Source: Methyloligella sp. (lineage in GTDB: Bacteria > Pseudomonadota > Alphaproteobacteria > Rhizobiales > HXMU1428-3). Taken from it: 64,000 nt of DNA. Positions 44,293 through 55,630 of this stretch are shown in pieces. The position numbers were made by a program, and so were the translations under genes. The stretch spans positions 112,551-176,550 of the forward strand of contig BQJJ01000003.1 in the NCBI GenBank assembly GCA_021604645.1, given 5' to 3'. Every line of letters begins with the position of its first letter. Position 1 is the stretch's first letter. A model generated the notes under the pieces. The model ran no database searches, was not told where the DNA came from, and was given only the letters and a program-made list of their open reading frames with translations.

Positions 44293-47200
44293 ATGAACCA
44301 CGACGCCGTCAATCTCTTTAATCCTCAGACGCCTCAATCTACATTCGATCAAATTCGGATTTCGATTGCGAGCCCTGAAGAAATTCATTCTTGGTCTTTT
44401 GGTGAGATTAAAAAGCCAGAGACTATTAACTACAGAACGTTTAAGCCTGAGCGTGATGGTTTGTTTTGCGCGCGGATTTTTGGTCCTGTAAAAGACTATG
44501 AATGTCTTTGCGGCAAATATAAGCGGATGAAGTATAAGGGCGTTATCTGTGAGAAGTGCGGCGTTGAGGTGACCTTGACGAAAGTGCGCCGTGAGCGCAT
44601 GGGCCACATTGAACTGGCAGCGCCGGTTGCTCACATTTGGTTCTTGAAATCACTTCCATCTCGTATTGGTCAGCTTCTTGATATGACATTGAAGGATCTT
44701 GAGCGGGTTCTTTATTTTGAGAGCTACATTGTTATTGAAGCCGGTATTACTCCGTTCCAGGAAGGCCAATTGCTTTCTGAAGAAGAGTATATGGATGCTC
44801 AAGAAGAATATGGCGATGACGCCTTTACAGCTGGCATTGGTGCGGAAGCTATTCGTGAAATTTTGATGGGTCTGGACCTGCCAACTATTCGCGATCAATT
44901 GCGTCAGGAAATTGCTGAAGCGACTACAGAGCTGAAGCCTAAGAAACTTGCTAAACGTTTGAAAGTTGTTGAAGCGTTTATCACTTCAGGTAACCGTCCT
45001 GAGTGGATGATCCTCACTGTTGTGCCTGTGATCCCACCAGAACTTCGCCCGCTTGTGCCACTTGATGGCGGCCGCTTTGCGACATCTGATTTGAACGACC
45101 TTTATCGCCGTGTGATCAACCGGAACAACCGTCTTAAGCGTCTGATCGAATTACGTGCGCCTGATATTATCATTCGTAACGAAAAGCGGATGCTACAAGA
45201 ATCTGTTGATGCGCTATTCGACAATGGCCGCCGTGGCCGTGTGATTACTGGTGCGAATAAGCGTCCGCTGAAATCACTTTCTGATATGCTTAAAGGTAAG
45301 CAAGGTCGTTTCCGTCAGAACTTGCTTGGTAAACGTGTTGACTATTCAGGCCGTTCTGTGATCGTGGTTGGTCCGGAAATGAAACTGCACCAGTGTGGTC
45401 TTCCTAAGAAGATGGCGTTGGAGCTGTTCAAGCCGTTTATTTATTCTCGTCTTGATGCGAAGGGTTATGCTTCAACTGTGAAACAAGCGAAGAAGCTTGT
45501 TGAAAAGCAAAAGCCGGAAGTTTGGGATATTCTAGATGAAGTTATTCGCGAACATCCTGTGATGCTAAACCGTGCGCCTACGTTGCACCGCCTTGGTATT
45601 CAGGCGTTTGAACCGGTGCTTGTTGAAGGTAAAGCTATTCAGCTGCACCCGCTAGTTTGTGCGGCGTTTAATGCTGACTTTGACGGTGACCAAATGGCGG
45701 TGCACGTACCGCTTTCACTTGAAGCGCAGCTTGAAGCGCGTGTGTTGATGATGTCAACAAACAACGTTCTTCATCCTGCGAACGGTGCACCGATTATCGT
45801 GCCGTCTCAGGATATTGTGCTTGGTCTTTATTACCTATCACTCATTTATGACAAAGAGCCTGGCGAGGGTATGATGTTTGGCTCTGTTGCTGAAATTCGT
45901 CATGCGCTTGATAATGGTGTTGTGACACTGCATACGAAAATTAAAGGTCGTTATAAGTCAATTGATGATGCTGGCGAAGAAGTTAGCACTGTTTATGACA
46001 CAACGCCTGGTCGGATGATCCTTGGTGAATTGTTGCCGAAGAAACCTGGTGTTTCTTTTGAGATCATTAACCGCATGCTCACTAAGAAAGAAATTTCTGG
46101 CATGATTGACGCGGTTTACCGGAATTGTGGCCAGAAAGAATCCGTTATTTTCTGTGACCGTATTATGCAGACCGGATTTAAGCATGCGTGTCTTGCTGGT
46201 ATTTCCTTTGGTAAGGATGACATGGTTATTCCTGATACTAAAGCGAAGATCGTTGATGATACTTCAGAATTAGCTCGTGAATATGAGCAACAATATAATG
46301 ATGGTTTGATTACACGCGGCGAGAAATACAACAAAGTTGTTGATGCTTGGGCGAAGTGTACTGACAAAGTTGCGGCTGAAATGATGGACCGTATTTCTGC
46401 GGTGCATATTGATGATGAAACTGGTCGGACCATTCCAACCAACTCAGTTTACATGATGGCGCACTCTGGTGCTCGTGGTTCACCCCAACAGATGAAACAG
46501 CTTGCTGGTATGCGCGGCCTGATGGCGAAGCCTTCTGGTGACATTATCGAAACGCCGATTACATCGAACTTTAAAGAAGGTTTGACTGTGCTTGAGTACT
46601 TTAACTCCACTCACGGTGCACGGAAAGGTCTTGCTGATACTGCTCTTAAAACTGCGAACTCGGGTTATCTAACTCGTCGCCTCGTTGATGTTGCGCAAGA
46701 TAGCATTATTAATGAGATCGATTGTAAAACTGATAAATCTATCGCGGTTTCAGCTGCGGTTGATTCTGGTGAGATCATTGTTTCATTAGGTACACGCGCA
46801 TTAGGGCGGACTGTTGCTGATGAAGTTGTAGACCCAGAAACTGGTAAAGTCATTCTTGAAGCTGGTAAGCTGATTGATGAAGCTGATGCAGTTGCGTTAG
46901 ATAATTCATCAGTTCAGGAAATTCAGATTAGATCTGTTTTGACTTGTGAGACCAGAAATGGTTGCTGTAGCAAATGTTATGGCCGTGACCTTGCTCGTGG
47001 TACTCCTGTGAACCTTGGTGAAGCTGTTGGTGTTATTGCGGCGCAATCAATTGGTGAGCCTGGAACTCAGCTTACAATGCGGACATTCCACATTGGTGGT
47101 ACAGCACAGGTTGTTGACAGCTCGTTTGTTGAAGCTAGCTATGATGGTATTGTTGACTTTAAAAACAAGAATATCGCAAAAGACAGCCAAGGCCGATTGG

Positions 47201-48528
47201 TTGCAATGAGCCGTAACTTGGTTCTTGTAATCAAAGATGCTGATGGTAAGGAACTTGCCACACATAAAATCTTGCAAGGTGCTCACCTGAAGGTTGATGC
47301 TGGTGACAAGGTGAAACGCGGTATGCGTATTGCTGAATGGGATCCTTATACCCGTCCGATCCTTTGTGAAGTTGATGGTACCGCGACATTTGAAGATTTG
47401 ACAGATGGTATTTCTGTTGACGAACAGTTTGATGAAGCAACAGGTATTGCCAACCGTGTGATTATTGACTGGCGTTCTAGCCCGCGCGGAGAGAACTTGA
47501 AGCCCGCGATTATTGTTACTGATGCAAAAGGTGAAATTAAAGAAACACAACGTGGCGGTGAGGCGAGATCTATCCTTTCTGTTGAAGCAGTGCTTTCTGT
47601 TGATCCGGGTGCGAAAGTGAAAGCTGGTGACGTTCTTGCTCGTATTCCTCTGGAAAGTGCGAAAACGAAAGATATTACTGGTGGTCTACCACGTGTTGCT
47701 GAATTGTTTGAAGCACGTCGTCCTAAAGATCATGCTATTATTGCTGAGATTACAGGTACCGTTGAATTTGGCCGTGATTATAAAAACAAGCGCCGGATTG
47801 CTATTGTTCCTGATAATGAAGATGAAGAGCAAGTTGAATATCTCATTCAAAAAGGTAAACACCTTTCTGTTCAAGAAGGTGACCGGATTGAAAAAGGTGA
47901 ATATCTTCTCGATGGTCACCCAGCTCCGCATGATATCCTAGCGATTAAGGGTGTTGAAGAACTGGCGACTTACCTGGTGAATGAAATTCAGGATGTTTAT
48001 CGTCTACAAGGCGTGCCGATTAACGATAAGCATATTGAAGTTATTGTTCGTCAGATGCTGCAGAAGATTGAAGTTGAGCATCCTGGTGAGACATCAATGC
48101 TTAAAGGCGAACAGATTGACCGCTTTGACTTCCATGATAATAATGCAGCTGCTGAAGCTGATGGTCGTCAACCTGCGAAGGGTAGCCCTGTTCTTCTTGG
48201 TATTACAAAGGCAAGTTTGCAGACAAAGAGTTTCATCTCTGCTGCCTCATTCCAGGAAACAACACGGGTTCTAACTGAAGCTGCGGTTGCTGGTAAATCT
48301 GATACGCTTGAAGGCTTGAAAGAAAACGTTATTGTTGGACGTCTCATTCCGGCTGGTACGGGCGCTATGCTCAGCAAGTTGCGCAAAGTTTCAACCATGC
48401 GTGATGAACTTATTTTGAAAGAACGTAATTCTGGTATGGATGTTGAGAGCCCGATCGTTGATGATGAACCGGCTGAAGATGTCATTGTACCTGATGCACC
48501 TGCAAGTGACCCAACAGCAGCTGAATAG
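44293..48528 (+). CDS. rpoC: DNA-directed RNA polymerase subunit beta'
   Basis: A 1411-residue beta' subunit. The zinc site is made by [21 protein letters not shown], and the catalytic Mg motif is NADFDGDQM (about residues 459-467). The bridge-helix and trigger-loop segments follow ([37 protein letters not shown]). I start at ATG 44293 ([11 protein letters not shown]), with GGAG 7 nt upstream and the standard family N-terminus. A TTG 44233 frame adds 20 unrelated residues. A strong terminator ends the unit. Confidence 0.97.
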   Translation: MNHDAVNLFNPQTPQSTFDQIRISIASPEEIHSWSFGEIKKPETINYRTFKPERDGLFCARIFGPVKDYECLCGKYKRMKYKGVICEKCGVEVTLTKVRRERMGHIELAAPVAHIWFLKSLPSRIGQLLDMTLKDLERVLYFESYIVIEAGITPFQEGQLLSEEEYMDAQEEYGDDAFTAGIGAEAIREILMGLDLPTIRDQLRQEIAEATTELKPKKLAKRLKVVEAFITSGNRPEWMILTVVPVIPPELRPLVPLDGGRFATSDLNDLYRRVINRNNRLKRLIELRAPDIIIRNEKRMLQESVDALFDNGRRGRVITGANKRPLKSLSDMLKGKQGRFRQNLLGKRVDYSGRSVIVVGPEMKLHQCGLPKKMALELFKPFIYSRLDAKGYASTVKQAKKLVEKQKPEVWDILDEVIREHPVMLNRAPTLHRLGIQAFEPVLVEGKAIQLHPLVCAAFNADFDGDQMAVHVPLSLEAQLEARVLMMSTNNVLHPANGAPIIVPSQDIVLGLYYLSLIYDKEPGEGMMFGSVAEIRHALDNGVVTLHTKIKGRYKSIDDAGEEVSTVYDTTPGRMILGELLPKKPGVSFEIINRMLTKKEISGMIDAVYRNCGQKESVIFCDRIMQTGFKHACLAGISFGKDDMVIPDTKAKIVDDTSELAREYEQQYNDGLITRGEKYNKVVDAWAKCTDKVAAEMMDRISAVHIDDETGRTIPTNSVYMMAHSGARGSPQQMKQLAGMRGLMAKPSGDIIETPITSNFKEGLTVLEYFNSTHGARKGLADTALKTANSGYLTRRLVDVAQDSIINEIDCKTDKSIAVSAAVDSGEIIVSLGTRALGRTVADEVVDPETGKVILEAGKLIDEADAVALDNSSVQEIQIRSVLTCETRNGCCSKCYGRDLARGTPVNLGEAVGVIAAQSIGEPGTQLTMRTFHIGGTAQVVDSSFVEASYDGIVDFKNKNIAKDSQGRLVAMSRNLVLVIKDADGKELATHKILQGAHLKVDAGDKVKRGMRIAEWDPYTRPILCEVDGTATFEDLTDGISVDEQFDEATGIANRVIIDWRSSPRGENLKPAIIVTDAKGEIKETQRGGEARSILSVEAVLSVDPGAKVKAGDVLARIPLESAKTKDITGGLPRVAELFEARRPKDHAIIAEITGTVEFGRDYKNKRRIAIVPDNEDEEQVEYLIQKGKHLSVQEGDRIEKGEYLLDGHPAPHDILAIKGVEELATYLVNEIQDVYRLQGVPINDKHIEVIVRQMLQKIEVEHPGETSMLKGEQIDRFDFHDNNAAAEADGRQPAKGSPVLLGITKASLQTKSFISAASFQETTRVLTEAAVAGKSDTLEGLKENVIVGRLIPAGTGAMLSKLRKVSTMRDELILKERNSGMDVESPIVDDEPAEDVIVPDAPASDPTAAE

Positions 48529-48551
48529 GGTGTTCTTTAAAAAATATATTA

Positions 48552-48583
48552 AAAGCCGCTTCTTTTGAGGCGGCTTTTTTTTG
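48552..48583 (+). terminator. Rho-independent terminator after rpoC
   Basis: AAAGCCGCTT pairs with AGGCGGCTTT around a short loop, followed by at least six T residues, 24 bp past the rpoC stop. It closes the rplKAJL-rpoBC transcription unit. Confidence 0.88.
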
Positions 48584-48684
48584 TCATGTTAGACGGATAA
48601 GATCACTGTTATACGTATGAAAATATGAATTGGAATTTTAGTTTTAAGACTATCGTTTTGAATTTTTAAATGGAGAGACTTACA

Positions 48685-49932
48685 GTGTCATCTAACTTAA
48701 AGGCTCAGCGCGAAGTGTCAGGCAGTGCTTCTTCTTATAATTGGCTGGCACGGCAATTTCATTGGTTCATCGCCGTTCTTATTTTTATTGCGTTTGCTTT
48801 AGGCTGGACGATGGAGGGGCTGGAGCTTTCTAAGAGCAAGCTCAATTTTTATGCCTGGCATAAGTGGCTTGGTTTACTCATTTTAGTTTTGGTTCTTTTG
48901 CGTCTTTGCTGGCGGTTTTTAACAAAAGTACCTGAACATTCTTCCTCTAATGTGCCGAGTATTTTTCATTATGGTGCACAGCTGGGGCATTTTTTGCTCT
49001 ATGCCGTTCTTATTCTTTTGCCTTTGGTAGGCTGGCTTCGAAGCTCAAGTGCGGGGTTTCAAATTGTAATTTTAGAAGTTTTTCCTGTACCTGATTTGCT
49101 TTCTAAGGATGAAGCACTTTCTAAACAATTGGCTGAGGTTCATGAGCTACTTGCTTTGTTTCTCGCACTTTTGGTTGTTGGCCATGTTGCAGCTGTGGTC
49201 ATCCATCATTTGTTTTTTAAAGACCCTGTTTTGCAAAAGATGAAACCAAACCTTTTGCATAAGGCTTTGATTGCTTGTGCGCTATCAGGCGGGCTGGGAT
49301 TCTATGTTTCTTATTTGGATTTTTCAGCTTCAGAAAAGACGAAGATTTCCTCAGAGATAAAAAATACTGAGGAACTTACTAAAGAAGTTGTTACTGAAGA
49401 GAATGGTTCTGAAGGGAATTGGCAGGTTGATGAGAAGGTTAGTCTTTTAGAATTTACTGCGAAACAAAAAGGTGCCAAGACCACAGGTGTTTTTAAAAAA
49501 TATAAATTAAGACAGTTGGATTTTAATCCTGAGGCGTTAGATAAATCTGTTGTTGAAATTGAGATTGATGTAACTTCAATCTCTTTGAGCAATCTATTAG
49601 TAGAGCAGACTTTAGCGAGTTCCGCCTGGTTTGACGCGAGTGAATTTCCTAAGGCTACATTTCAATCGAAGGAGTTTAAATCACTTGGTTCTGATGTTTA
49701 TGAAGTTAGTGGAAATTTGCAAATTAAGGATATAACCCATCCAACAGTTTTGAAACTAATCATTCAGCTTGAGGATCGTGACAAGTCTATTCCTGCGGTT
49801 ATTGAGGCCAAAGGAGAGACCAGTATTAGCCGATTGGCTTATAAAATTGGCCAAGGGGAATGGGCCTCGACAGATGATTTGGCTGATGAAGTTCAGCTCA
49901 AGGTCCATATTCGTGCCTTAAAGAAACGCTAG
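48685..49932 (+). CDS. Cytochrome b561-YceI fusion protein
   Basis: A 415-residue inner-membrane protein. The first 215 residues are a cytochrome b561 of the bacterial (CybB-like) type with four to five membrane helices. Likely haem-b histidines are in ARQFHWF, YAWHKWLG, QLGHFLLYA and VVGHVAAVVIHH. After a charged linker (about 225-255) comes a YceI lipocalin-like domain (about 258-412; DASEFPKATFQSKEF and VSGNLQIKDITHP). YceI domains bind isoprenoid quinones or lipids, so the fusion may move electrons between the quinone pool and periplasmic partners. GTG 48685 has GGAGAG 7 nt upstream; ATG 48670 has none. A separate YceI gene follows. Confidence 0.85.
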   Translation: MSSNLKAQREVSGSASSYNWLARQFHWFIAVLIFIAFALGWTMEGLELSKSKLNFYAWHKWLGLLILVLVLLRLCWRFLTKVPEHSSSNVPSIFHYGAQLGHFLLYAVLILLPLVGWLRSSSAGFQIVILEVFPVPDLLSKDEALSKQLAEVHELLALFLALLVVGHVAAVVIHHLFFKDPVLQKMKPNLLHKALIACALSGGLGFYVSYLDFSASEKTKISSEIKNTEELTKEVVTEENGSEGNWQVDEKVSLLEFTAKQKGAKTTGVFKKYKLRQLDFNPEALDKSVVEIEIDVTSISLSNLLVEQTLASSAWFDASEFPKATFQSKEFKSLGSDVYEVSGNLQIKDITHPTVLKLIIQLEDRDKSIPAVIEAKGETSISRLAYKIGQGEWASTDDLADEVQLKVHIRALKKR

Positions 49933-50016
49933 AGCTTTACTCAAATTAATTGCATCAGTTAAATGCTCTTAGCACTTTATGTAATTCTATATTTTTGATG
50001 TTATACGGAGAAAAAA

Positions 50017-50613
50017 ATGAAAAAATTACTCGCACTTGCAACCCTGCTTATAGGCTTTTCTGCACAACCTGTTTTGGCAGAAAGTCAAACTTATAAATTT
50101 GATAAGAAACATACTGAAGTTATTTTTTCATATCGTCATCTGGGTCTATCTCGTGCTTATGCCGGGTTTAACAAAGTTGATGGTACTTTAAAGATTGATC
50201 GTAAGGTTCCTGAAAAAAGCTCTATTAATGTTGTCATTGATGTGAAGAGTTTGGATACAGGAGTGGATGTTTTTAATGGACATTTACAGGCAAAGGACTT
50301 TTTCCATAGTGCTAAATATCCGAAAGCTACATTTGTAAGTACTAAAGTGAAAAAGGTTGCTGGTAATAATTTTAGAGTGACAGGTAACTTGACTATAAAA
50401 GGCAAAACAAAGCCAGTTAATCTAGATTTGAAACTGGTTGCAGATAAAGAGCATCCTTTGGCAAAGTTTAACCCTAAGATGAAGGGCACTTATGTTGTTG
50501 CGTTTTCTGGTAAGACTGTGATTAAGCGTAGTGACTTTGGTATGGGGCTTTATGTACCAGCCACCAGTGATGAAGTTGAAATCATCATTGAGACAGAGAT
50601 GCTGCGTAAGTAA
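50017..50613 (+). CDS. Periplasmic YceI-family protein
   Basis: A 198-residue exported protein: the signal peptide ends QPVLAE, then a full YceI beta-barrel (YKFDKKHTEVIFSYRHLGLS; AKDFFHSAKYPKATFVSTKV; KRSDFGMGLYVPATSDEV). YceI proteins are lipocalin-like and carry polyisoprenoid or quinone ligands in the periplasm. It lies 84 bp after the cytochrome b561-YceI gene, mirroring the yceJ-yceI pair of E. coli, so the two probably work together. ACGGAGAA precedes ATG 50017. Confidence 0.9.
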   Translation: MKKLLALATLLIGFSAQPVLAESQTYKFDKKHTEVIFSYRHLGLSRAYAGFNKVDGTLKIDRKVPEKSSINVVIDVKSLDTGVDVFNGHLQAKDFFHSAKYPKATFVSTKVKKVAGNNFRVTGNLTIKGKTKPVNLDLKLVADKEHPLAKFNPKMKGTYVVAFSGKTVIKRSDFGMGLYVPATSDEVEIIIETEMLRK

Positions 50614-50636
50614 ATTGGTTTAACAGTTTTAGAAAA

Positions 50637-50675
50637 TTTTTAGTCCAGGTTGATTTTCTCAGCCTGGACTTTTTG
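50637..50675. terminator. Terminator hairpin shared by the convergent yceI and glycosyltransferase genes
   Basis: AGTCCAGG and CCTGGACT pair across a loop of about 14 nt and are flanked by T runs on the plus strand. The hairpin overlaps the last codons of the minus-strand glycosyltransferase and lies 27 bp after the YceI stop. Confidence 0.6.
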
Positions 50676-51959
50676 TATTTGGGATTGATTTAAAGCTTTG
50701 TCTATGTAGGGCATTAAGTTTTTAAAGGCATCTTCTTGATTGAGTTTTACAGCCATGCGATTGGCGTTATTTTTAAATTCTGTTGATGTGTTCAGCAGTT
50801 TTAAATTTTGGGCAAGATTGTCTACTGTTAGATCTTTTAATTTAATTGCTTGTGGTCCTAAGCCTCTATCAAAAATGATTTGGCCCCAGAATGGTTGGTC
50901 AAACCCAAATGGACAGATCAATGTTGGGCAAGCTGCCCTAAGACCGGCAGCTGTTGTACCGGCACCTCCGTGATGAACAACGGCTTTACAATAAGGAAAC
51001 AGGCGATGATGGGGCATTGAGCCGATTGGTAGAATGTGATCAGATTTTGAGTTGGGCGTGAGATTAGCCCATCCTTTGGAAATAAGGGCCCGGACATTGG
51101 CCTTCTCCACCGCTTTACAAATGAGGTCCGTTAGCTCTTTTTCATCTCCGGGGATCATGCTGCCGAAGCCTATATATATTGGAGCCTCTCCAGTTTCTAA
51201 AAAGTTGACTAGGTCTTCAGGTGGTTGCCAATCTTCATTTTCATGATCATTAAAAGAAAAACCAATGATTTGAGCATTTTCTGGCCAGTCTTCTGGTCTT
51301 GGATGAAGATGAGAACTGTATATATGAAGGAGAGGAACGGGGTGTCCTGCCCTTTCGAAGGAGGGTGTGAATCGTGAGTTTGAGGGGAGATTTAACTTTT
51401 TTCTCAATTCTTTATAAATAGCTGAATAAAAGACACGCGAGAATCGGACAGGTAAATGAGTTAGCTGGTTATAGAATCGTCCAGAAAAAGGTCCGAATCG
51501 GGGAGGCATCATAATGTTTTGCTCAAGTTTTGTAGGAGCAAGGGGGACTGTAGACACAAAAATTAATGGTACATTTTTGGCTTCTGCTATATCTGAGCTG
51601 GCGGGTAATGATACATGAGAGATTATCAGGTCAGTTTCTTTGCTTAGGTCATCAGTTATATGGGGCAGGGTTGTGATTAGCACGTCCCTTATGTGCTGTT
51701 TGAAAAAAGCCATCATTTTTCGCATTTTGAAAATGTTAAAATGGAGTAAATTTTCTTTCTGTGAGGTCTCTAGTAGGTTTTTTATGGGCTCCAGGCCTAT
51801 TTGAGCATATTCTAGATTATGAGATAGAATCCATTCTTTAAAGTCTATTGGCGCAGCTAAGCGTACTGTAAACCCTATGTTTTTTAGTGAAATGGCGAAA
51901 TTTATGAAGGGTTCTACGTCCCCTCTTGTGCCACTTGTAACTATGGTTATGTGCGCCAT
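50640..51959 (-). CDS. GT1-family glycosyltransferase (UGT/MGT-like)
   Basis: A 439-residue GT-B glycosyltransferase. The N-terminal half starts AHITIVTSGTRGDVEPFINF, the glycosyltransferase-28 type entry motif. The C-terminal half has the nucleotide-sugar signature VVHHGGAGTTAAGLRAACP (about 328-346) with PFGFDQPFWGQ. The closest groups glycosylate sterols, macrolides, carotenoids or other lipophilic alcohols with UDP- or dTDP-sugars. No signal or membrane segment is seen, so it should act on the cytosolic membrane face. The acceptor cannot be told. It is the only minus-strand gene in the right half of the window. Confidence 0.83.
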   Translation of the reverse strand: MAHITIVTSGTRGDVEPFINFAISLKNIGFTVRLAAPIDFKEWILSHNLEYAQIGLEPIKNLLETSQKENLLHFNIFKMRKMMAFFKQHIRDVLITTLPHITDDLSKETDLIISHVSLPASSDIAEAKNVPLIFVSTVPLAPTKLEQNIMMPPRFGPFSGRFYNQLTHLPVRFSRVFYSAIYKELRKKLNLPSNSRFTPSFERAGHPVPLLHIYSSHLHPRPEDWPENAQIIGFSFNDHENEDWQPPEDLVNFLETGEAPIYIGFGSMIPGDEKELTDLICKAVEKANVRALISKGWANLTPNSKSDHILPIGSMPHHRLFPYCKAVVHHGGAGTTAAGLRAACPTLICPFGFDQPFWGQIIFDRGLGPQAIKLKDLTVDNLAQNLKLLNTSTEFKNNANRMAVKLNQEDAFKNLMPYIDKALNQSQIQKVQAEKINLD

Positions 51960-52447
51960 TTTTTCATTATTCCTGGAGTATTAATCATAAAATTGGTGTG
52001 TTTTTTAGCAAGTGAAGACAGGTATTTTTAGATGTGGAAACAGTGAAATTAAAAAAAATGACATTTCCATGTCGTTAGGTATTGACGGATGAGCAAAGGC
52101 TATATATGTTTCGGCCAACTCACAACAGGTCGTAAGTGAATAAATGTCGCCAGCGGATGCTCTTAAATTCGCAGCTATTTGTTAATAGTTGGAGACTTAA
52201 ACGCTTAAACACTGATGTTTGAAACCAAGAACTACATGAGAGACCCATGATCCTTATTGGTCATTTTGACCCTTAATGATCCTCTGATGTTTTGATGTTG
52301 AGCTTTTTGGCATTCCGCATATATGTGGATGTTGTCAATGTGGGCTCAGCTCGATTTTGGTGTTTAAGGATCATAAATTGTCTTTAGGCAGGATGTTCTC
52401 GATGGATGAGATGTTTCGGTCAAGACGCTAAACTTTGGATGTAGCAA
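51960..52447. other. 488-bp intergenic region before rpsL
   Basis: No gene is supported. It separates the divergent glycosyltransferase and str operon starts and includes a probable promoter (see 52082). The long stretch 52110-52440 would be an untranslated leader; it has repeated GATCCTTA/TGATCCT-type segments near 52240-52290 and weak pairings, but no terminator or recognised riboswitch. Confidence 0.5.
52082..52110 (+). promoter_or_regulatory. Candidate promoter for the str/S10/spc block
   Basis: TTGACG (52082-52087) and TATGTT (52105-52110) are 17 bp apart; an overlapping TATATA at 52101 is closer to consensus but too near. It lies about 340 bp before rpsL, which implies a long leader. 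No other good candidate was seen nearer the gene. Confidence 0.4.
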
Positions 52448-52819
52448 ATGCCTACAATACAACAGCTTGTTAGAAAACCGCGGAAACCGCAGGTTAAAAG
52501 AAATAAAGTGCCAGCGATGGAGGCTTGTCCTCAGAAGCGCGGCGTATGTACTCGTGTTTATACAACTACTCCTAAAAAGCCTAACTCAGCGATGCGAAAA
52601 GTAGCTCGTGTGCGTTTGTCGAATGGCTTTGAGGTGACAAGCTATATTCCTGGTGTTGGACACAACCTGCAAGAGCACTCAGTTGTTCTTATTCGTGGTG
52701 GTCGTGTGAAAGATTTACCAGGTGTTCGTTATCACATCTTACGCGGTGTGCTTGATACTCAAGGTGTTGCAGACAGAAAGCAACGTCGTTCGAAGTATGG
52801 TGCAAAGCGTCCGAAGTAA
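52448..52819 (+). CDS. rpsL: 30S ribosomal protein S12
   Basis: The 123-residue decoding-centre protein. The streptomycin-linked loops are wild type: [17 protein letters not shown] and [14 protein letters not shown]. It opens the str operon (rpsL-rpsG-fusA-tuf). ATG 52448 begins the standard [16 protein letters not shown]-terminus; the Shine-Dalgarno sequence is weak. Confidence 0.97.
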   Translation: MPTIQQLVRKPRKPQVKRNKVPAMEACPQKRGVCTRVYTTTPKKPNSAMRKVARVRLSNGFEVTSYIPGVGHNLQEHSVVLIRGGRVKDLPGVRYHILRGVLDTQGVADRKQRRSKYGAKRPK

Positions 52820-52902
52820 GCCATCTGGTTACTTGTTTTAAGTTTTTACGAATATTTATTTAAGTTTATTGACCTGTTTAGGTTATTGGTTGGGAGAGCA
52901 GC

Positions 52903-53373
52903 ATGTCACGCCGCCACAGAGCAGAAAAAAGAGATATCATTCCTGATCCGAAGTTCGGTGATGTTGTCTTAACGAAATTTATGAACAGCATTATGAAGGA
53001 TGGCAAGAAGTCAGCCGCTGAGCGCATTGTATATGGCGCTTTGGATCGTGTTGAAGATAAAGCTAAGACTGATCCTGTTGAGTTGTTTCATCAGGCTTTA
53101 GAGAATGTTAGTCCAGCTATTGAAGTTCGCTCTCGCCGTGTTGGTGGTGCGACTTATCAGGTGCCTGTTGAAGTTCGTACGGAACGTAAAAAAGCTCTTG
53201 CTATTCGTTGGTTGATTGCAGCTGCGCGTGGCCGTAATGAGAATACAATGGTTGAGCGTCTGTCTGGTGAATTGATGGATGCGGCAAACAATCGTGGTTC
53301 TGCTGTTAAGAAACGTGAAGACACGCACCGGATGGCTGAAGCTAACCGTGCATTTTCACACTATCGTTGGTAA
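52903..53373 (+). CDS. rpsG: 30S ribosomal protein S7
   Basis: The 156-residue S7, which nucleates 30S head assembly and lines the E site ([33 protein letters not shown]). S7 represses the str operon in other bacteria by binding the rpsL-rpsG spacer, here 83 bp. GGGAGAGCAGC precedes the start. It is followed 74 bp later by fusA. Confidence 0.97.
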   Translation: MSRRHRAEKRDIIPDPKFGDVVLTKFMNSIMKDGKKSAAERIVYGALDRVEDKAKTDPVELFHQALENVSPAIEVRSRRVGGATYQVPVEVRTERKKALAIRWLIAAARGRNENTMVERLSGELMDAANNRGSAVKKREDTHRMAEANRAFSHYRW

Positions 53374-53447
53374 AAATTTTAGCGTTGCTAGAGAATTAAA
53401 ATTTAATTTTTTGAAATTTTTTGTTTCAATTTTGAGGAACCGGTCAA

Positions 53448-55523
53448 ATGGCCCGCGAATACGACATTAAAGACTATCGCAATTTCGGTATCATGGCTCA
53501 CATCGATGCTGGTAAGACGACGACGACAGAACGTGTTTTGTACTACACAGGAAAAAGCCATAAAATTGGTGAAGTTCATGATGGTGCAGCAACGATGGAC
53601 TGGATGGAACAAGAGCAGGAGCGTGGTATTACAATTACTTCAGCTGCGACGACTTGTTTCTGGAATGATAAGCGTCTGAATATTATTGATACGCCTGGTC
53701 ACGTGGATTTCACGATTGAAGTTGAGCGCTCATTGCGTGTGCTTGACGGTGCTGTAGCTCTTCTTGATGCGAATGCTGGTGTGGAACCGCAAACTGAAAC
53801 TGTTTGGCGTCAAGCTGAGCGTTACAATGTGCCTCGCATGATCTTTGTTAATAAGATGGATAAGCTTGGTGCTGATTTTTATAATTCAGTTGAAATGGTA
53901 AAAGAGCGCCTTGGCGCGAAAACTCTTCCAATTCAACTGCCAATCGGTTCTGAGAGCGAATTTGAAGGTGTTATTGATCTTGTTAAGATGAATTCAATTA
54001 TCTGGGAAGAAGAATCTCTTGGTGCGAAGTTCCGCATTGATGAGATCCCAGCTGATTTGGCTGATAAGGCTGCTGAATACCGTGAAGCTATGATTGAAAC
54101 TCTTGTTGAGTTAGATGAAGAAGCTATGGAAGCTTACCTTGAAGGTAATGAGCCTAGTGAGGAAAAGATTGTTGAGCTTATCCGTAAGGGTACAATCAAT
54201 ATCGATTTTCATCCTATTCTTTGTGGTACAGCGTTTAAAAACAAAGGTGTTCAGCCTTTGCTTGATGCAGTTGTTGCTTATCTACCGTCTCCAGTTGATA
54301 TTCCTTCAATTAAGGGTATTGACGTGAAGACAGAAGAAGAAACAGTACGTGTTGCTTCTGATGATGAGCCGCTTTCAATGCTTGCTTTTAAAATCATGAA
54401 TGACCCATTTGTTGGCTCGCTAACATTTGCACGGATCTATTCTGGTAAAGTTGAATCAGGCATGACGCTGATTAACTCAGTTAAAGATAAAAAAGAGCGC
54501 ATTGGCCGTATGTTGTTAATGCACTCAAACGATCGCGAAGATATCAAAGAAGCATATGCTGGTGATATTGTTGCGATTGCAGGACTTAAAGATGTGACTA
54601 CTGGTGACACTCTTTGTATTCCAACTCACCCAGTTATTCTGGAGCGTATGGAATTCCCTGATCCAGTTATTGAGATTGCTGTTGAGCCTAAATCTAAGGG
54701 TGACCAAGAAAAACTTGGTATCGCGCTTAACCGTTTGGCTCAAGAAGATCCTTCATTCCGTGTTTCTTCTGATGAAGAATCAGGTCAAACGATTTTGAAG
54801 GGTATGGGTGAACTTCACCTTGATATTCTTGTTGATCGTATGAAGCGTGAGTTTGGTGTTGAAGCGAATATTGGACAGCCTCAGGTTGCTTATCGCGAAA
54901 CTATTACTCAATCAGCTGATGTTGATTACACACACAAAAAGCAATCTGGTGGTTCTGGTCAATTTGCTCGTATTAAAATGACTATTGAGCCAGGAGAGCC
55001 AAATTCAGGTTTTGAATTTATTAGTAAAGTTGTTGGCGGTAACGTGCCAAAAGAATATATCCCTGGTGTTGAAAAAGGCATTAAATCAGTGATGGACGGC
55101 GGCATTTTAGCTGGTTTCCCACTTCTTGATGTGAAAGTAACGCTGACAGATGGTGCATACCACGACGTGGATAGTTCTGTGATGGCATTTGAGATCGCTG
55201 GTCGTGCTGGGTTCCGTGAAGGTTCTAAACAAGCTGGTCCAAAGCTTCTTGAGCCAATCATGAAGGTTGAAGTTGTGTCTCCTGAGGAATATGTAGGTGG
55301 CATTATGGGTGACTTGAATAGTCGTCGCGGACAGGTGCAGGGCCAAGAACAACGTGGCAATGCACTCGTGGTGAATGCAATGGTGCCACTAGCCAATATG
55401 TTTGGTTATGTGAATACCCTTCGTTCGCAAAGCCAGGGTCGTGCTCAGTTCACGATGCAATTTGATCATTATTCACAAGTGCCGCAAGCGGTAGCTGAAG
55501 AAGTTCAGGCAAAATTTGCTTAA
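53448..55523 (+). CDS. fusA: Elongation factor G
   Basis: The 691-residue translocase GTPase. P loop [17 protein letters not shown], switch [13 protein letters not shown] and the [10 protein letters not shown] guanine motif lie in the first 150 residues. Domains II to V follow, ending [20 protein letters not shown]. It moves tRNA and mRNA after each peptide bond and helps recycling. GAGGAA upstream of ATG 53448 is a good ribosome-binding site. Confidence 0.98.
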   Translation: MAREYDIKDYRNFGIMAHIDAGKTTTTERVLYYTGKSHKIGEVHDGAATMDWMEQEQERGITITSAATTCFWNDKRLNIIDTPGHVDFTIEVERSLRVLDGAVALLDANAGVEPQTETVWRQAERYNVPRMIFVNKMDKLGADFYNSVEMVKERLGAKTLPIQLPIGSESEFEGVIDLVKMNSIIWEEESLGAKFRIDEIPADLADKAAEYREAMIETLVELDEEAMEAYLEGNEPSEEKIVELIRKGTINIDFHPILCGTAFKNKGVQPLLDAVVAYLPSPVDIPSIKGIDVKTEEETVRVASDDEPLSMLAFKIMNDPFVGSLTFARIYSGKVESGMTLINSVKDKKERIGRMLLMHSNDREDIKEAYAGDIVAIAGLKDVTTGDTLCIPTHPVILERMEFPDPVIEIAVEPKSKGDQEKLGIALNRLAQEDPSFRVSSDEESGQTILKGMGELHLDILVDRMKREFGVEANIGQPQVAYRETITQSADVDYTHKKQSGGSGQFARIKMTIEPGEPNSGFEFISKVVGGNVPKEYIPGVEKGIKSVMDGGILAGFPLLDVKVTLTDGAYHDVDSSVMAFEIAGRAGFREGSKQAGPKLLEPIMKVEVVSPEEYVGGIMGDLNSRRGQVQGQEQRGNALVVNAMVPLANMFGYVNTLRSQSQGRAQFTMQFDHYSQVPQAVAEEVQAKFA

Positions 55524-55630
55524 ACATTTGTGACTTTTGAGATTAGTTTTTGATTTTTTGAAGTTTGGTTAAATCGTGTTTTAGAAACACATTTTTGAAA
55601 ACACAGTAGACTGAAAGATGGAGAGCCAAG

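Noticed and set aside
47047..47550. 167-codon minus-strand open frame opposite rpoC
   Set aside because: It is a shadow of a highly conserved gene, with low-quality composition and no start signals.
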